Below, in pieces: positions 36,766-45,501 of a DNA stretch of 64,000 nucleotides (positions are counted from its first letter, which is position 1; each line of letters opens with the position of its first letter). The stretch comes from Arthrobacter tumbae. GTDB taxonomy: Bacteria; Actinomycetota; Actinomycetes; Actinomycetales; Micrococcaceae. The position numbers were made by a program, and so were the translations under genes. The stretch is taken from the NCBI RefSeq assembly GCF_016907495.1, contig NZ_JAFBCC010000001.1, forward strand, positions 1 through 64,000, in the 5' to 3' direction. Under the pieces are notes generated by a model that saw nothing but the letters and a program-made list of their open reading frames with translations, had not been told where the DNA came from and did not search any database.

Positions 36766-39356
36766 AACTTCCCGGCGTCGACCCATCGTGGTCGGCCTAC
36801 CTCGACGTGCCATCGACCGCCGATATTGATCCGGCCGGAACGGTCAACCGGTGGCACTACCTGGACAATCTGCCCTCTCTTACCGGCGATATCCGGGGCA
36901 CGCTGCTGTGCGTCCACGGCAATCCCACCTGGTCCTATCTGTGGCGCACCCTGCTGGCGGCGGGCGCCGAGCATGGTTGGCGGGTGATCGCCGTTGATCA
37001 GCTCGAGATGGGCTATTCCGAGCGGACCGGCCGCAAACGCCGCCTCGCCGACCGGGTACGCGACCTCAAGGATTTCGTCTCCGCGGTAGGACTCACTGGA
37101 CCGCTCGTGACGGTCGGACACGACTGGGGCGGCGTCGTCAGCCTCGGTTTCGCCGACCGCAACCGCACGAACCTCACCGCTGTGGTCCTGACCAACACGG
37201 CGATCCACCAGGACCCGGGCTCCCCCATTCCTGCACCGCTGCGCCTCGCGCTGAGTAGCGCTGTGCACCGGGTGGGAACGTCCACAACAACCGCCTTCCT
37301 CGACACAACGCTTGCACTGGCCCGCCCGCGCCTCACCCGCGATGTACGGGCCGCTTACCGCTTGCCCTACCGGACAGCCGCCCGGCGCCGTGGCATCGAG
37401 CAGTTCGTCGCTGACATCCCCGTCGGTCCCGGACATCCAAGCCACGCCGAGCTGACCCGGATTGCCGGCTCCATCCGCACTCTCGACGTACCCGTGTTTC
37501 TGCTGTGGGGGCCGGCGGATCCGATCTTCTCGGACACCTATCTCGATGACCTCGCTCAACGCCTTCCGCACGCTGACATACACCGCTTCGAGGGCGCAAG
37601 CCATCTGGTCGCTGAAGACCGTGACATCGCCTCGCCAATCTTCGATTGGCTTGATCTGCGCACCACGAACGACGACGACGGCGGTGCCGCCCGCATCTCC
37701 GCCGTAACCTTCACACCGCTCTGGCAGCAGATCTTGGAACGAAGCAGCGGTCCGGCCGCGGACACGCTGGCGGTGGCAGACATGGGAAGCGACGGCGCCG
37801 TGGCCGATTCACTATCCTGGCAGGAACTGGACGACAGGGTCGGTCGCCTCGCCGCCGGCCTCAACCGGATCGGAGTCAGGTCGGGCAGCAGGGTCAGCCT
37901 GATGGTTCCACCGGGTATCGAGCTGACCACACTGATCTACGCCTGCCTGAGATTGGGCGCTGTCATTGTGGTCGCCGACGCCGGGCTGGGGGTCAAGGGG
38001 CTCAGCCGCGCCGTTCGCGGCACCGTGCCGGACTTCCTCATCGGCATCGAGCGCGCACTCGTCGCCGGCAGGCTGTTCGGGTGGCCGGGTATCCGCATCA
38101 GCGCCGGAGCAGCGCCGCGGGCTCGCCTCCTCGGTGTGCGTCACCGCCTCGAGGACCTTGTCGCTGGGCACTCGAGCCACCAGGGCGACGATCCCGCACC
38201 CGATTCCGACGCGGCGATCCTCTTCACCTCCGGCTCCACAGGACCGGCGAAGGGCGTCGTGTACACACACCGCCAGCTGTCGGCGATGCGGGACACCCTC
38301 TCGACCACCCTCAACCTTGCACCGGGCAGTGCGCTCGTCGCGGGTTTCGCTCCCTTCGCACTCCTCGGCCCCGCCCTGGGCGCGGCCTCGGTCACGCCGG
38401 ACATGGACGTCACCGCTCCGAAGACGCTGACGACCCGCGCGCTGGCCGATGCAGCCGCAGCCATTGACGCCACCACCGTATTCGCCTCCCCTGCTGCCCT
38501 GCGCAACGTCCTGGCGACCACCCCTGGCATCACGTCCCGAGGCAAGGAGGCGTTGCAAAGAATACGGGTCCTGCTTTCGGCAGGAGCTCCCATTCCCGTG
38601 AATCTTCTGGAACAGCTGCAGCCCCTGGTACCCAACGCCTCACTGCACACGCCGTACGGGATGACAGAGGCGCTCCCTGTGACGGATACACAGCTTGAGG
38701 ACATCCGTGGGGCTGTTGGCGGGACGGTAGCGGGAGCCGGAAACGGCGTCTGTGTGGGAAAAGCAGTGCCTGGCGCGGAGATCCGCATCAGCGCGCTCGA
38801 CACTACAGGCGCGGCCACCGGTGACCCCTCGGACTCAGCGCGCAACACCGGCGAGATACTCGTCCGCGCGCCGCATATCAAGGACCGTTATTTCCGGTTG
38901 TGGGCAACGGAACGGGCATCGTCTCGCACTGCGGGCTGGCATCGCACCGGCGACGTCGGGCATCTCGACGCGGACGGACGGCTTTGGGTGGAGGGCCGGC
39001 TCGCACACGTCATCACCTCCGCAGAAGGCGTCCTGACACCCGTGGGCCCCGAGCAGGCAATCGAATCCCTGGAGGAGATTCGTCAGGCGGCCGTGGTCGG
39101 CGTGGGTCCCACGGGCACGCAGGCAGTTGTCGCCGTCGTCGTCGCTGTTGAGGGTGCCGATCGCGCGGGCCTGGCCCCAGGCCCTTTGTCGGACATGGTT
39201 CGGGACGCGGTCCGGCCCAGCGGAGTCCGTCTCGCTGCAGTGCTCACCCTTCCGGCGCTTCCGACCGATATCCGGCATAACGCAAAAATCGACCGCACCG
39301 CCGTGGCCGCGTGGGCGGGAGATGTTCTCCAGGGCCGTGGGAGGAAGCGGCCATGA
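36759..39356 (+). CDS. oleBC: OleBC fusion: beta-lactone decarboxylase + beta-lactone synthetase
   Basis: An 865-residue two-domain protein. Residues 1 to about 300 are an alpha/beta-hydrolase of the haloalkane-dehalogenase type (HGNPTW, then GHDWGG with the nucleophilic Asp near residue 122), matching OleB, which turns the beta-lactone into the olefin and CO2. Residues about 320 to 865 are an AMP-forming synthetase with LFTSGSTGPAKG near 488, YGMTE and GWHRTGDVG, matching OleC, which makes the beta-lactone from the beta-hydroxy acid. The fusion is known in Actinobacteria such as Micrococcus. It starts at GTG inside the end of oleA. Confidence 0.9.
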   Translation: MVELPGVDPSWSAYLDVPSTADIDPAGTVNRWHYLDNLPSLTGDIRGTLLCVHGNPTWSYLWRTLLAAGAEHGWRVIAVDQLEMGYSERTGRKRRLADRVRDLKDFVSAVGLTGPLVTVGHDWGGVVSLGFADRNRTNLTAVVLTNTAIHQDPGSPIPAPLRLALSSAVHRVGTSTTTAFLDTTLALARPRLTRDVRAAYRLPYRTAARRRGIEQFVADIPVGPGHPSHAELTRIAGSIRTLDVPVFLLWGPADPIFSDTYLDDLAQRLPHADIHRFEGASHLVAEDRDIASPIFDWLDLRTTNDDDGGAARISAVTFTPLWQQILERSSGPAADTLAVADMGSDGAVADSLSWQELDDRVGRLAAGLNRIGVRSGSRVSLMVPPGIELTTLIYACLRLGAVIVVADAGLGVKGLSRAVRGTVPDFLIGIERALVAGRLFGWPGIRISAGAAPRARLLGVRHRLEDLVAGHSSHQGDDPAPDSDAAILFTSGSTGPAKGVVYTHRQLSAMRDTLSTTLNLAPGSALVAGFAPFALLGPALGAASVTPDMDVTAPKTLTTRALADAAAAIDATTVFASPAALRNVLATTPGITSRGKEALQRIRVLLSAGAPIPVNLLEQLQPLVPNASLHTPYGMTEALPVTDTQLEDIRGAVGGTVAGAGNGVCVGKAVPGAEIRISALDTTGAATGDPSDSARNTGEILVRAPHIKDRYFRLWATERASSRTAGWHRTGDVGHLDADGRLWVEGRLAHVITSAEGVLTPVGPEQAIESLEEIRQAAVVGVGPTGTQAVVAVVVAVEGADRAGLAPGPLSDMVRDAVRPSGVRLAAVLTLPALPTDIRHNAKIDRTAVAAWAGDVLQGRGRKRP

Positions 39357-40342
39357 AGGTCCTCGTTACCGGCGCCAGCGGAATGCTCGGCGGTGCGGTA
39401 GCCTCCCTGCTTCTTCGCGATGGCTTCGAGGTCAGGACGTTCCAGCGCCGTGCCTCCGGCGTACGGGGCGCCGAGGACCTGGCAGGTGATCTCACCGACC
39501 GTTCTGCCCTGGCGCGGGCTGTCGCGGGGGTCGACGCCGTCATCCACCTTGCGGCAAAGGTCTCCGTTTCCGGCAAACCCGATGATTTCCACCGGATCAA
39601 TGTGCTCGGTACAGCTGACCTGCTGGCTGCGTCCCGGTCAGCAGGAGTTCAGAAATTCGTCTACGTTTCCTCGCCGTCGGTCGCCCACACCGGTCGGTCG
39701 CTGGTGGGCGCCAGCGCAGGGCCGGCTGAACCGGAGCATGCCCGGGGGTCCTATGCCCGCACCAAGGCGCAGGCGGAAATCCTTGCTCTGGAGGCGGACG
39801 ACGAGCAGATGCCGGTCGCGGTCCTCCGACCGCATATCGTCTGGGGCCCTGGCGACACCCAGCTGGTGGAGCGTGTACTCGTCCGTGCCCGTGCCGGCAG
39901 GCTGCCGCTGCTCGACGGCGGTACCGCGCTCATCGACACAACCTACGTGGACAATGCGGCGTCGGCTATCGCTGCCGCGCTTGACCGTATGGAGTACATC
40001 TCCGGAACACCGCTGGTCATCACGAACGGAGAACCGCGGCCGATCGGTGAGCTTCTCACCCGCATCTGCCTGGCCGGGGGCGCCCAGGCACCGCGGCGAT
40101 CGCTCCCCGGATGGCTGGGCAGGACGGCCGGCAGCGTCGTCGAAAGAGCGTGGCGTGCTTCCAACGCCGGCGGCGAGCCTCCCATGACCCGATTCCTCGC
40201 GGAGCAGTTGTCCACGGCCCACTGGTTCGACCAGCGGCGGACGAGGTCCCTGCTGGGCTGGACGCCGGAGGTAAGCCTGGACGAGGGTTTTGCTCGACTC
40301 GCGGCACACTATGGCGGTTCAACGCCACGCGTCAGGCACTGA
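39353..40342 (+). CDS. oleD: OleD, NAD(P)-dependent beta-keto acid reductase
   Basis: A 329-residue short-chain/3-beta-HSD-type reductase that reduces the OleA product to the beta-hydroxy acid used by OleC. The N-terminal VLVTGASGMLGGAV is the Rossmann loop; YARTK near residue 134 supplies the catalytic Tyr and Lys. The ATG overlaps the oleBC stop (ATGA), and GGGAGGAAG precedes it. The three ole genes therefore form one coupled operon. Confidence 0.9.
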   Translation: MKVLVTGASGMLGGAVASLLLRDGFEVRTFQRRASGVRGAEDLAGDLTDRSALARAVAGVDAVIHLAAKVSVSGKPDDFHRINVLGTADLLAASRSAGVQKFVYVSSPSVAHTGRSLVGASAGPAEPEHARGSYARTKAQAEILALEADDEQMPVAVLRPHIVWGPGDTQLVERVLVRARAGRLPLLDGGTALIDTTYVDNAASAIAAALDRMEYISGTPLVITNGEPRPIGELLTRICLAGGAQAPRRSLPGWLGRTAGSVVERAWRASNAGGEPPMTRFLAEQLSTAHWFDQRRTRSLLGWTPEVSLDEGFARLAAHYGGSTPRVRH

Positions 40343-40393
40343 CGCTCGTATAGCTGACGGGTTTGCGGTCGGGCCTTCCGCTCGGCGGCCCTA

Positions 40394-40429
40394 CCACCGG
40401 TCGCCTCGGCGCCACCGGTCGCCTCGGCG
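40394..40429 (+). repeat. 18-bp tandem duplication
   Basis: The unit CCACCGGTCGCCTCGGCG occurs twice in direct succession (40394 to 40411 and 40412 to 40429) between oleD and the terminator. It is probably a small slippage duplication. Confidence 0.7.
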
Positions 40430-40439
40430 CCTTAAATGC

Positions 40440-40473
40440 CGCTGGGAAGGACCCCAAGAGGTCCTCCCCAGCG
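40440..40473. terminator. Hairpin between convergent oleD and LysM genes
   Basis: CGCTGGG-AA-GGACC (40440 to 40453) pairs with GGTCC-TC-CCCAGCG (40460 to 40473) with a small internal bulge. It stands between convergent genes and is likely a shared terminator. Confidence 0.6.
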
Positions 40474-40493
40474 ACGAGAGACTAACGCGAGAG

Positions 40494-41408
40494 CTAAGCG
40501 CGCACGAAGTATGCGCCCGGCAGGTCGCTCAGCGGGTGCTGCATGGTCAGGTTCTGACCGTTCATTCCGCTGCTGATGACCTGACCGTTACCGGCGTAGA
40601 CGGCTACGTGCCCGCCGGTGATGACGATGTCACCCGGTGCGGGTGAGCTGACCCGCGTGCCGTAGGCAGCGAACTGGCCCGGGCCGAGGTCGCCCGTACC
40701 AAGCGCCTTCTCGAGGAGCACGGTGCAGTCCTGGATAGCACCGGCCGCGAGCTGCGCCCGAGCCGAGGCAAGGATGCTTGCGCCGGTGGCGCTGCCCGAG
40801 CTGTCAGCAACAGTGAAGCTGGAGGAGGCCGTGGTGATGCCCATGGTGCTGGTCTCAGCCGGTGCCGGAGCAACAGCAGCTGCCTGGACCTGCGGTGCAG
40901 GCGCGGCTGCGGGTGCAGCTACCTGGATCTGCTGTACCGGGGCGGGTGCCGGAGCTGCGGCAGGAGCCGGAGCGGCAGCAGCGCTACCGGACAGGCTGAT
41001 GGCCTGGCCCGGGTAGATGACCGAATCCCAGCCGAGGCCGTTGGCAGCGAAGACAGCGTCCAGGCTGACGCCGTAGTTCGCTGCGATCGAGCCGAGGGTG
41101 TCCCCGGACTGCACGGTGTGGGTCGGAGCGTCTACTGCCGGAGCCACCGGAGCCGGAGCAACGGGGGCTGCCGGCGCTACGGGAGCGGCTGCAGCCTGAA
41201 CGCTGGCCTCAACTGCAGGTGCGGGGGTGTAAGTGGTGGTGCCTGCGCTTGCCGGAAGAGCGGCTCCGAACATGATTCCGGAAGCTGCTACAACAACGGC
41301 TGCGGGGCGTCCAACGGTGCCGGCGTGCGAGCTGACTGCCTTGGAAACGACCTGTATGGTGCTGGGCGGAGTTGCACGGTGGCGTGCGATATGACGGTTT
41401 TTGGACAC
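40494..41408 (-). CDS. Secreted LysM / NlpC-P60-like cell wall protein
   Basis: A 304-residue exported protein, probably a cell wall hydrolase. The signal region covers about residues 1 to 55 (AAVVVAASGIMFGAALPASA). A LysM domain (HTVQSGDTLGSIAANYGV) covers about 96 to 141, followed by an Ala/Pro-rich linker. The C-terminal domain carries a papain-like dyad: Cys228 in IQDCTVLL and His267 in ITGGHVAVYAG. The GTG at 41408 follows GGGAGAGG. It is controlled by the c-di-AMP riboswitch just upstream, as is usual for actinobacterial wall enzymes. Confidence 0.85.
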   Translation of the reverse strand: MSKNRHIARHRATPPSTIQVVSKAVSSHAGTVGRPAAVVVAASGIMFGAALPASAGTTTYTPAPAVEASVQAAAAPVAPAAPVAPAPVAPAVDAPTHTVQSGDTLGSIAANYGVSLDAVFAANGLGWDSVIYPGQAISLSGSAAAAPAPAAAPAPAPVQQIQVAAPAAAPAPQVQAAAVAPAPAETSTMGITTASSSFTVADSSGSATGASILASARAQLAAGAIQDCTVLLEKALGTGDLGPGQFAAYGTRVSSPAPGDIVITGGHVAVYAGNGQVISSGMNGQNLTMQHPLSDLPGAYFVRA

Positions 41409-41421
41409 GGAAATAGCCTCT

Positions 41422-41592
41422 CCCAATGCCCACGGAGTTAGCTGTCGGATTCGGATGGGAGCCACCCGGACTACCGGCTATGGGCCGGTACGTCTTCACC
41501 CCTAGGACTTCTGAAGAAGCCCGCTATCTGGTTCCCCCGCTCCTGCCGCAGTGTGTAGCGAACGGACCTTCCAGCGGCGGCAGGATTAGGCA
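41422..41592 (-). ncRNA. ydaO/yuaA-type c-di-AMP riboswitch
   Basis: On the minus strand the region has the hallmark GACAGCTAACTCCGTGGGC (41428 to 41446), GGGGTGAA at about 41495 to 41502 and GGGGGAACC near 41530 to 41538, all in the order of the ydaO aptamer. A closing helix CCUAAU / AUUGGG can form between 41585-41590 and 41422-41427. The AUUGGG strand abuts the ribosome binding site GGGAGAGG. High c-di-AMP normally turns these wall genes off. Confidence 0.85.
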
Positions 41593-41608
41593 ATCCACCA
41601 GAAGAGAA

Positions 41609-41626
41609 CCGGGCTTTTGAGCCCGG
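41609..41626 (-). terminator. Possible terminator after the YtxH-like gene
   Basis: CCGGGC / GCCCGG with a six-base loop; on the minus strand it is followed by TTCTCTTCT. It is a modest stem with a T/C-rich tail, placed between the YtxH-like gene and the riboswitch. Confidence 0.4.
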
Positions 41627-41704
41627 CGTGTCCATAACGTTACATTCTTTCCGCTCGGATGTCACATTTAGATCACGAGAAGTGCCTGTTCACCCCACCG
41701 GGAT

Positions 41705-41986
41705 TCAGATCTTGTACTCCTCCGGCGAGCCCTTTGAAGAGTCCTGGTCGCCGTTGCGGTGCATCGCCGACTGCGCCTTCTTCAAGGCCTGCTCAGCCTG
41801 CGCCTGAACCTCCGGAGCCTTTGTCTTCACCGTCTCCGACGCCTGGGAAACCTTGTCCTGGACCTTCGGATTATTCCAGAGCTCGTTCGCCTTGACCTTG
41901 ATCTGCTCATAGCTTGCACGGCCAGCCCGCGCGCCCAGAACGTAACCTGCCGCCATGCCTGCCGTAAAAACCAACTTGTTCTTCAT
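41705..41986 (-). CDS. YtxH-like small membrane-associated protein
   Basis: A 93-residue protein. The N-terminus (MKNKLVFTAGMAAGYVLGARAGRASYEQI) is a short hydrophobic Gly-rich segment with the GYVLGARAGR pattern common in actinobacterial YtxH-like proteins. The rest is an amphipathic, Lys/Glu/Ala-rich helix (about residues 30 to 75). Such proteins are often stress-related, but no function is known for this one. Confidence 0.75.
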   Translation of the reverse strand: MKNKLVFTAGMAAGYVLGARAGRASYEQIKVKANELWNNPKVQDKVSQASETVKTKAPEVQAQAEQALKKAQSAMHRNGDQDSSKGSPEEYKI

Positions 41987-42070
41987 CGCAATACTCCTGA
42001 GGTGTCGGGGACTGGGATCCTGAGCTATCGAATCTAGTCAGCGTACTTACTTTTGTCACGTCGGAGACGA

Positions 42071-43081
42071 CTACCAGCGCCCGTTGCGTGGTCGGGGCTG
42101 ACATCGGGGGCAGGTGAAGGAAGACCGGCTCATGAAGGTGTCGCGTCTGATCAGGGAATCCAGCCCATTCCCCGAACAGCGCCGGCAAGCCTCCCGTTCC
42201 CGACCGTAGGCATTGAGTGCCCGTTCAAAGTAGCCGGACGCGCCGTTCACGTTCACGTAGAGGGAATCGAAGCTGGTGCCGCCTGCCTCAAGCGCCCGGG
42301 TCATGACCTCCCGACACGACTTGATCAGTCGCGAGGCTTCTGCGCGGCGAAGAGTGTCAGTGGGTCGGGCATAGTGCAGCTTCGCCGCCCACAACGACTC
42401 ATCGGCATAGATGTTGCCCACACCTGACACCAGCGTCTGGTCGAGCAAGGCACGCTTCAACCCCGTGCGGCGGGCACGCAGTTTTCCATAGAAATCCTCG
42501 AACGAGAAAGCCGGGTCAAGCGGGTCCCGTGCGATGTGCGCCGCTTCAACCGGTACCAGCGGAACAGGGTTCTCCCCCAACCCGCCGGGAAGGCCGTCAG
42601 CTGTCGCCACCATACTCGTGACAAAAAGCCCGCCGAAGATTCGCTGGTCCACGAAGCGAAGTTCCTCCGGCACCTGATGCGGTCCGGCGGCTGGAGACAG
42701 GCGAAGGCGAACCTTCAGATGCTTCTCGTCCGGCTGCGTACGGCCTTCGACCAGCAACTGGCCGCTCATTCCGAGATGCGCCATGAGCGCTACCGGCCGC
42801 CTGCCGTCCGCGACATCTTCCGGTGACGGAGACTCCGCCGATGGCGCAAGCCGGGATCCGCCGTCGTGATCGGTGTGTGTGAGTGGCAGCCAGAGGAACT
42901 TGCCCCGCCGCACGGCGTCGCTCACACGGGCTCCGATGAGGTTACCGACGAAGTCTTCGGTGCCGAGGACATGGCGGCGGATGGATCGCGGATCAAGGAC
43001 ATCGACCGCCTCAATTCGGCGCCCGCGAACCCAGCGCACGAGGCCCCGGCGGACGACCTCCACCTCGGGAAGCTCAGGCAT
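42071..43081 (-). CDS. mutM: Formamidopyrimidine-DNA glycosylase
   Basis: A 336-residue Fpg/MutM that removes 8-oxoguanine and nicks the abasic site. It starts [14 protein letters not shown], with catalytic Pro2 and Glu3, has RRGKFLWL and ends in the zinc finger CRRCSGN ... TCPRC. It is about 50 residues longer than typical, with an insert near residues 75 to 110 ([20 protein letters not shown]). The ATG at 43081 is required for Pro2 and overrides a longer frame. It lies 13 bp after rnc. Confidence 0.95.
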   Translation of the reverse strand: MPELPEVEVVRRGLVRWVRGRRIEAVDVLDPRSIRRHVLGTEDFVGNLIGARVSDAVRRGKFLWLPLTHTDHDGGSRLAPSAESPSPEDVADGRRPVALMAHLGMSGQLLVEGRTQPDEKHLKVRLRLSPAAGPHQVPEELRFVDQRIFGGLFVTSMVATADGLPGGLGENPVPLVPVEAAHIARDPLDPAFSFEDFYGKLRARRTGLKRALLDQTLVSGVGNIYADESLWAAKLHYARPTDTLRRAEASRLIKSCREVMTRALEAGGTSFDSLYVNVNGASGYFERALNAYGREREACRRCSGNGLDSLIRRDTFMSRSSFTCPRCQPRPRNGRW

Positions 43082-43094
43082 CAGACTTCGGAAA

Positions 43095-43883
43095 TCACGA
43101 GGATTGGCGCAACTGCGCGTCAACCTGCGCGAGAGGCAGGTCGTTCCCTTCGGCCTGAAGGAGCTTCCACGAGGCAGAGGCAGCCTCCTGCTCGGCTTCC
43201 TTCTTGGAGCGCCCGGAACCCGAGCCGTAGGTCGCTCCGCCGATCACCAGGACGGCCTCGAACCGGCGGTCATGGTCAGGCCCGAAGCCCGTTATCCTGT
43301 AGTCGATTACACCCATGCGCTGCGCCGCGGCGATTTCCTGGATGCTGGTCTTCCAGTCCGTTCCGGCGCCAAGAGCAGCAGCATCCCGGAGCACCGGACC
43401 GATGATGCGCATGACGAGGCACCGTGCGGTCTCCATGCCGTTGCTGAGATAGGTAGCGCCGATGATGGCTTCCATGGTGTCAGCGAGGATTGAGGACTTG
43501 TCCCAGCCCTTGGTGAGCTTTTCGCCCTGCCCCAGAAGGATGTGCTGTCCAAGGTCGAGACCGCGGGCAACCTTCGCGAGGGCGCGCGTACTCACCACGG
43601 CTGAACGCCGCTTTGCCAGTTCGCCCTCTGAAAGATCCGGGTTGTCCCGATAGAGGGCGTCCGTGACCGACAGACCAAGGACGGAGTCGCCAAGGAATTC
43701 GAGGCGCTCATTGGTAGGGATGCCGCCCTGTTCATACGCGTATGAGCGATGCGTCAGGGCAAGACGAAGCGTCCCGGCGTCAATAGTGACACCGAGACGC
43801 TTCAAAAGGTCTTCTGAACTCTCCACGCGGGCGACGCTTTCGCGATCGAATCCTGAGGCACCGCGAACCGGTGCCTTTGGCAT
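43095..43883 (-). CDS. rnc: Ribonuclease III
   Basis: A 262-residue dsRNA endonuclease that processes rRNA precursors. The signature [14 protein letters not shown] is intact and the second acidic site is DTMEAIIGA; the C-terminal dsRNA-binding domain (about residues 180 to 250) has [14 protein letters not shown]. The stop of rpmF and the rnc start are adjacent (43884/43883), so the operon is tight. Confidence 0.95.
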   Translation of the reverse strand: MPKAPVRGASGFDRESVARVESSEDLLKRLGVTIDAGTLRLALTHRSYAYEQGGIPTNERLEFLGDSVLGLSVTDALYRDNPDLSEGELAKRRSAVVSTRALAKVARGLDLGQHILLGQGEKLTKGWDKSSILADTMEAIIGATYLSNGMETARCLVMRIIGPVLRDAAALGAGTDWKTSIQEIAAAQRMGVIDYRITGFGPDHDRRFEAVLVIGGATYGSGSGRSKKEAEQEAASASWKLLQAEGNDLPLAQVDAQLRQSS

Positions 43884-44087
43884 TTAGACGTCAGCTACCT
43901 TGCGGCCCTTGTATTCAAGGAACAGTTCGGTGCCGGCGGAATCGGTGACAACCTTGGCCTGGTGGGCAAGGCTATAAGTGACGCGACCGTTCTCCACCGT
44001 CTTCACCAGCTTGGGAGCAACAGCCTTCCACTGGGACCGGCGTGCACGCGTATTCGAGCGGGACATTTTCCGCTTGGGAACAGCCAC
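43884..44087 (-). CDS. rpmF: 50S ribosomal protein L32
   Basis: A 67-residue L32: [21 protein letters not shown] is the usual start. It has no CxxC zinc motif, so it is the zinc-independent form. It sits 2 bp after yceD and directly before rnc, the conserved yceD-rpmF-rnc order. Confidence 0.95.
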   Translation of the reverse strand: MAVPKRKMSRSNTRARRSQWKAVAPKLVKTVENGRVTYSLAHQAKVVTDSAGTELFLEYKGRKVADV

Positions 44088-44089
44088 GG

Positions 44090-44689
44090 CTAACTCTCTT
44101 CTCTCTTGTCTGACTCTGTCTTAACTTCTGGTTCCGCTGCCTCAGGGCCGGCGGCCGCACCGGCCAACCCTGTCAGAGCAGCCCAGCGGGGGTCGAGGAC
44201 CTCGTGCCGGTGTCCGGGGTCATCTTCCAGGCGTGCGCCACATTCAGCGCACAAGCCCTGGCAGTCCTCCCGGCATACCGGCTGGAACGGCAGCGATGTC
44301 ACTACTGCGTCCCGCAGCACCGGCTCAAGATTGACTGTGTCATTCTCGACCTGACGCTGCACGTCCTCCTCTTCATCCTCCGCCATCTCAGGGGCGTCGT
44401 AGTAGAAGAGTTCCTGCACATCGACACTGCTGCCGTAGCTGAGCGGGTCAAGGCATCTACCGCATTCGCCGGATACTTCGACGTCAACGGTTCCCGATAC
44501 CAGGATCCCCTCGTGTACAGCCTCGAACCTCAGGTCCAACTCCATCTCGGAGCCTTCCTGAACGCCGATGAGCGCCACACCAAAATCTTTCGGTGCGGGC
44601 ACATGTTCCTCGACTGTCCGCATACTCCCCGGGCTGCGCCCGAGATCCCTGACGCTGAAGACCAGAGGCGAACTGAGATCGCTTTTGAT
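44090..44689 (-). CDS. yceD: YceD/DUF177 protein, apparently starting at ATC
   Basis: A DUF177 protein usually encoded before rpmF; some relatives affect 23S rRNA supply. It has two Cys pairs: CGRCLDPL, and [13 protein letters not shown] near the end. The first ATG (44623) gives 177 residues and lacks a spaced ribosome binding site. The same frame upstream encodes [15 protein letters not shown], the expected family N-terminus. That segment has no ATG, GTG or TTG after the in-frame TAG at 44726 to 44728. An AGGAG stands five bases before an ATC codon at 44689, so ATC is the most likely start (199 residues). A base-call error is the alternative. Confidence 0.75.
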   Translation of the reverse strand: MKSDLSSPLVFSVRDLGRSPGSMRTVEEHVPAPKDFGVALIGVQEGSEMELDLRFEAVHEGILVSGTVDVEVSGECGRCLDPLSYGSSVDVQELFYYDAPEMAEDEEEDVQRQVENDTVNLEPVLRDAVVTSLPFQPVCREDCQGLCAECGARLEDDPGHRHEVLDPRWAALTGLAGAAAGPEAAEPEVKTESDKREES

Positions 44690-44795
44690 GAAAACTCCTG
44701 TAGAACATGTGACCGACGAACCATCCTAGCGCGAAACAAAGCCCGGCCCCAAACCGGGAACAACTCCGCCGGCCAAGCCCAGTACGCTTGAGCAC

Positions 44796-45365
44796 GTGGG
44801 AGTTCAGGTATCGGGGAAGAAGGGCGTGCGGCGAGGGTGGATCATCGCAGCGGGAGCCGTCCTTGCCCTGTGGATGTTGTCTTCATACGCTTTGTTTTTC
44901 AATCCGCCGCTTGCCGGGCTGGAGCGGGCTGATGCGGTAGTGGTGCTCGGCGGCGCAAGCTCAGAACGCCTGCCGGTGGGTCTCGAACTGGTCTCCGACG
45001 GCTGGGCGCCGGTGCTTGTCCTCTCGCATACAGACACGCCAGGAAACGTCGAAGCAGACCGACTATGTCACCGACAGTCCGAACACCTCATGTGCTTCCG
45101 ACCCGATCCAAGGACCACCCGGGGCGAAGCTCGCGCTATCGCGCGGCTGGCCGATGACAATGGATGGGACACGCTGCTGGTCGTGACCTCGCGCTACCAC
45201 GCAGTGCGCTCTCATCAACACATCGATCAATGCTCCACCGCGCGTGTCATCATGGCCGCTTCCGATCCCGAGTTGGGAGCGTTTGGGTGGTTATCCCGCT
45301 TCGCTGAGGAAAGCGCGGCCCTCCTCGGTGGTGCTGTTCGGCCCGTCTGCGCAAACGAAATCTGA
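44796..45365 (+). CDS. YdcF/DUF218-like membrane-anchored protein
   Basis: A 189-residue protein with one N-terminal membrane segment (about residues 14 to 35) and a DUF218 domain: DAVVVLGGASSERLPVGLEL, then TTRGEARAIARLADDNGW and VVTSRYHAVRS. The family (ElyC/SanA/YdcF) acts in envelope processes, but its chemistry is not established. It starts at GTG 44796, divergent from yceD with 106 bp between them. Confidence 0.8.
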   Translation: MGVQVSGKKGVRRGWIIAAGAVLALWMLSSYALFFNPPLAGLERADAVVVLGGASSERLPVGLELVSDGWAPVLVLSHTDTPGNVEADRLCHRQSEHLMCFRPDPRTTRGEARAIARLADDNGWDTLLVVTSRYHAVRSHQHIDQCSTARVIMAASDPELGAFGWLSRFAEESAALLGGAVRPVCANEI

Positions 45366-45414
45366 CCAGATTCCCGTTGAGTGCTGTCTCTTGTTCCAAG
45401 ATATGCTCGCCACC

Positions 45415-45501
45415 GTGACTCAAATACGTGTGAAGGGCGCCACGCGGCTCCCCGCCGTTGAATCCACCGTCGAACGACGTTCCTCCGGTGGTCCCCGGTG
45501 A
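45415..45501 (+). pseudogene. 28-codon remnant resembling the HTH of a ModE/TOBE-type regulator
   Basis: A short frame (GTG start) encodes a segment beginning TQIRVKGATRLPAVESTVERR. This resembles the start of the small HTH-TOBE regulators often placed before actinobacterial modA (pattern xIRVxEAARLLGVSxDTVRRW), but key residues are lost and it stops after 28 codons, overlapping modA by GTGA. It may be a decayed regulator now serving only as a translated leader. This is a weak similarity seen by eye. Confidence 0.3.

Noticed and set aside
40394..40429. CRISPR-like or regulatory repeat
   Set aside because: Only two directly adjacent units with no spacers; more likely a slippage duplication.
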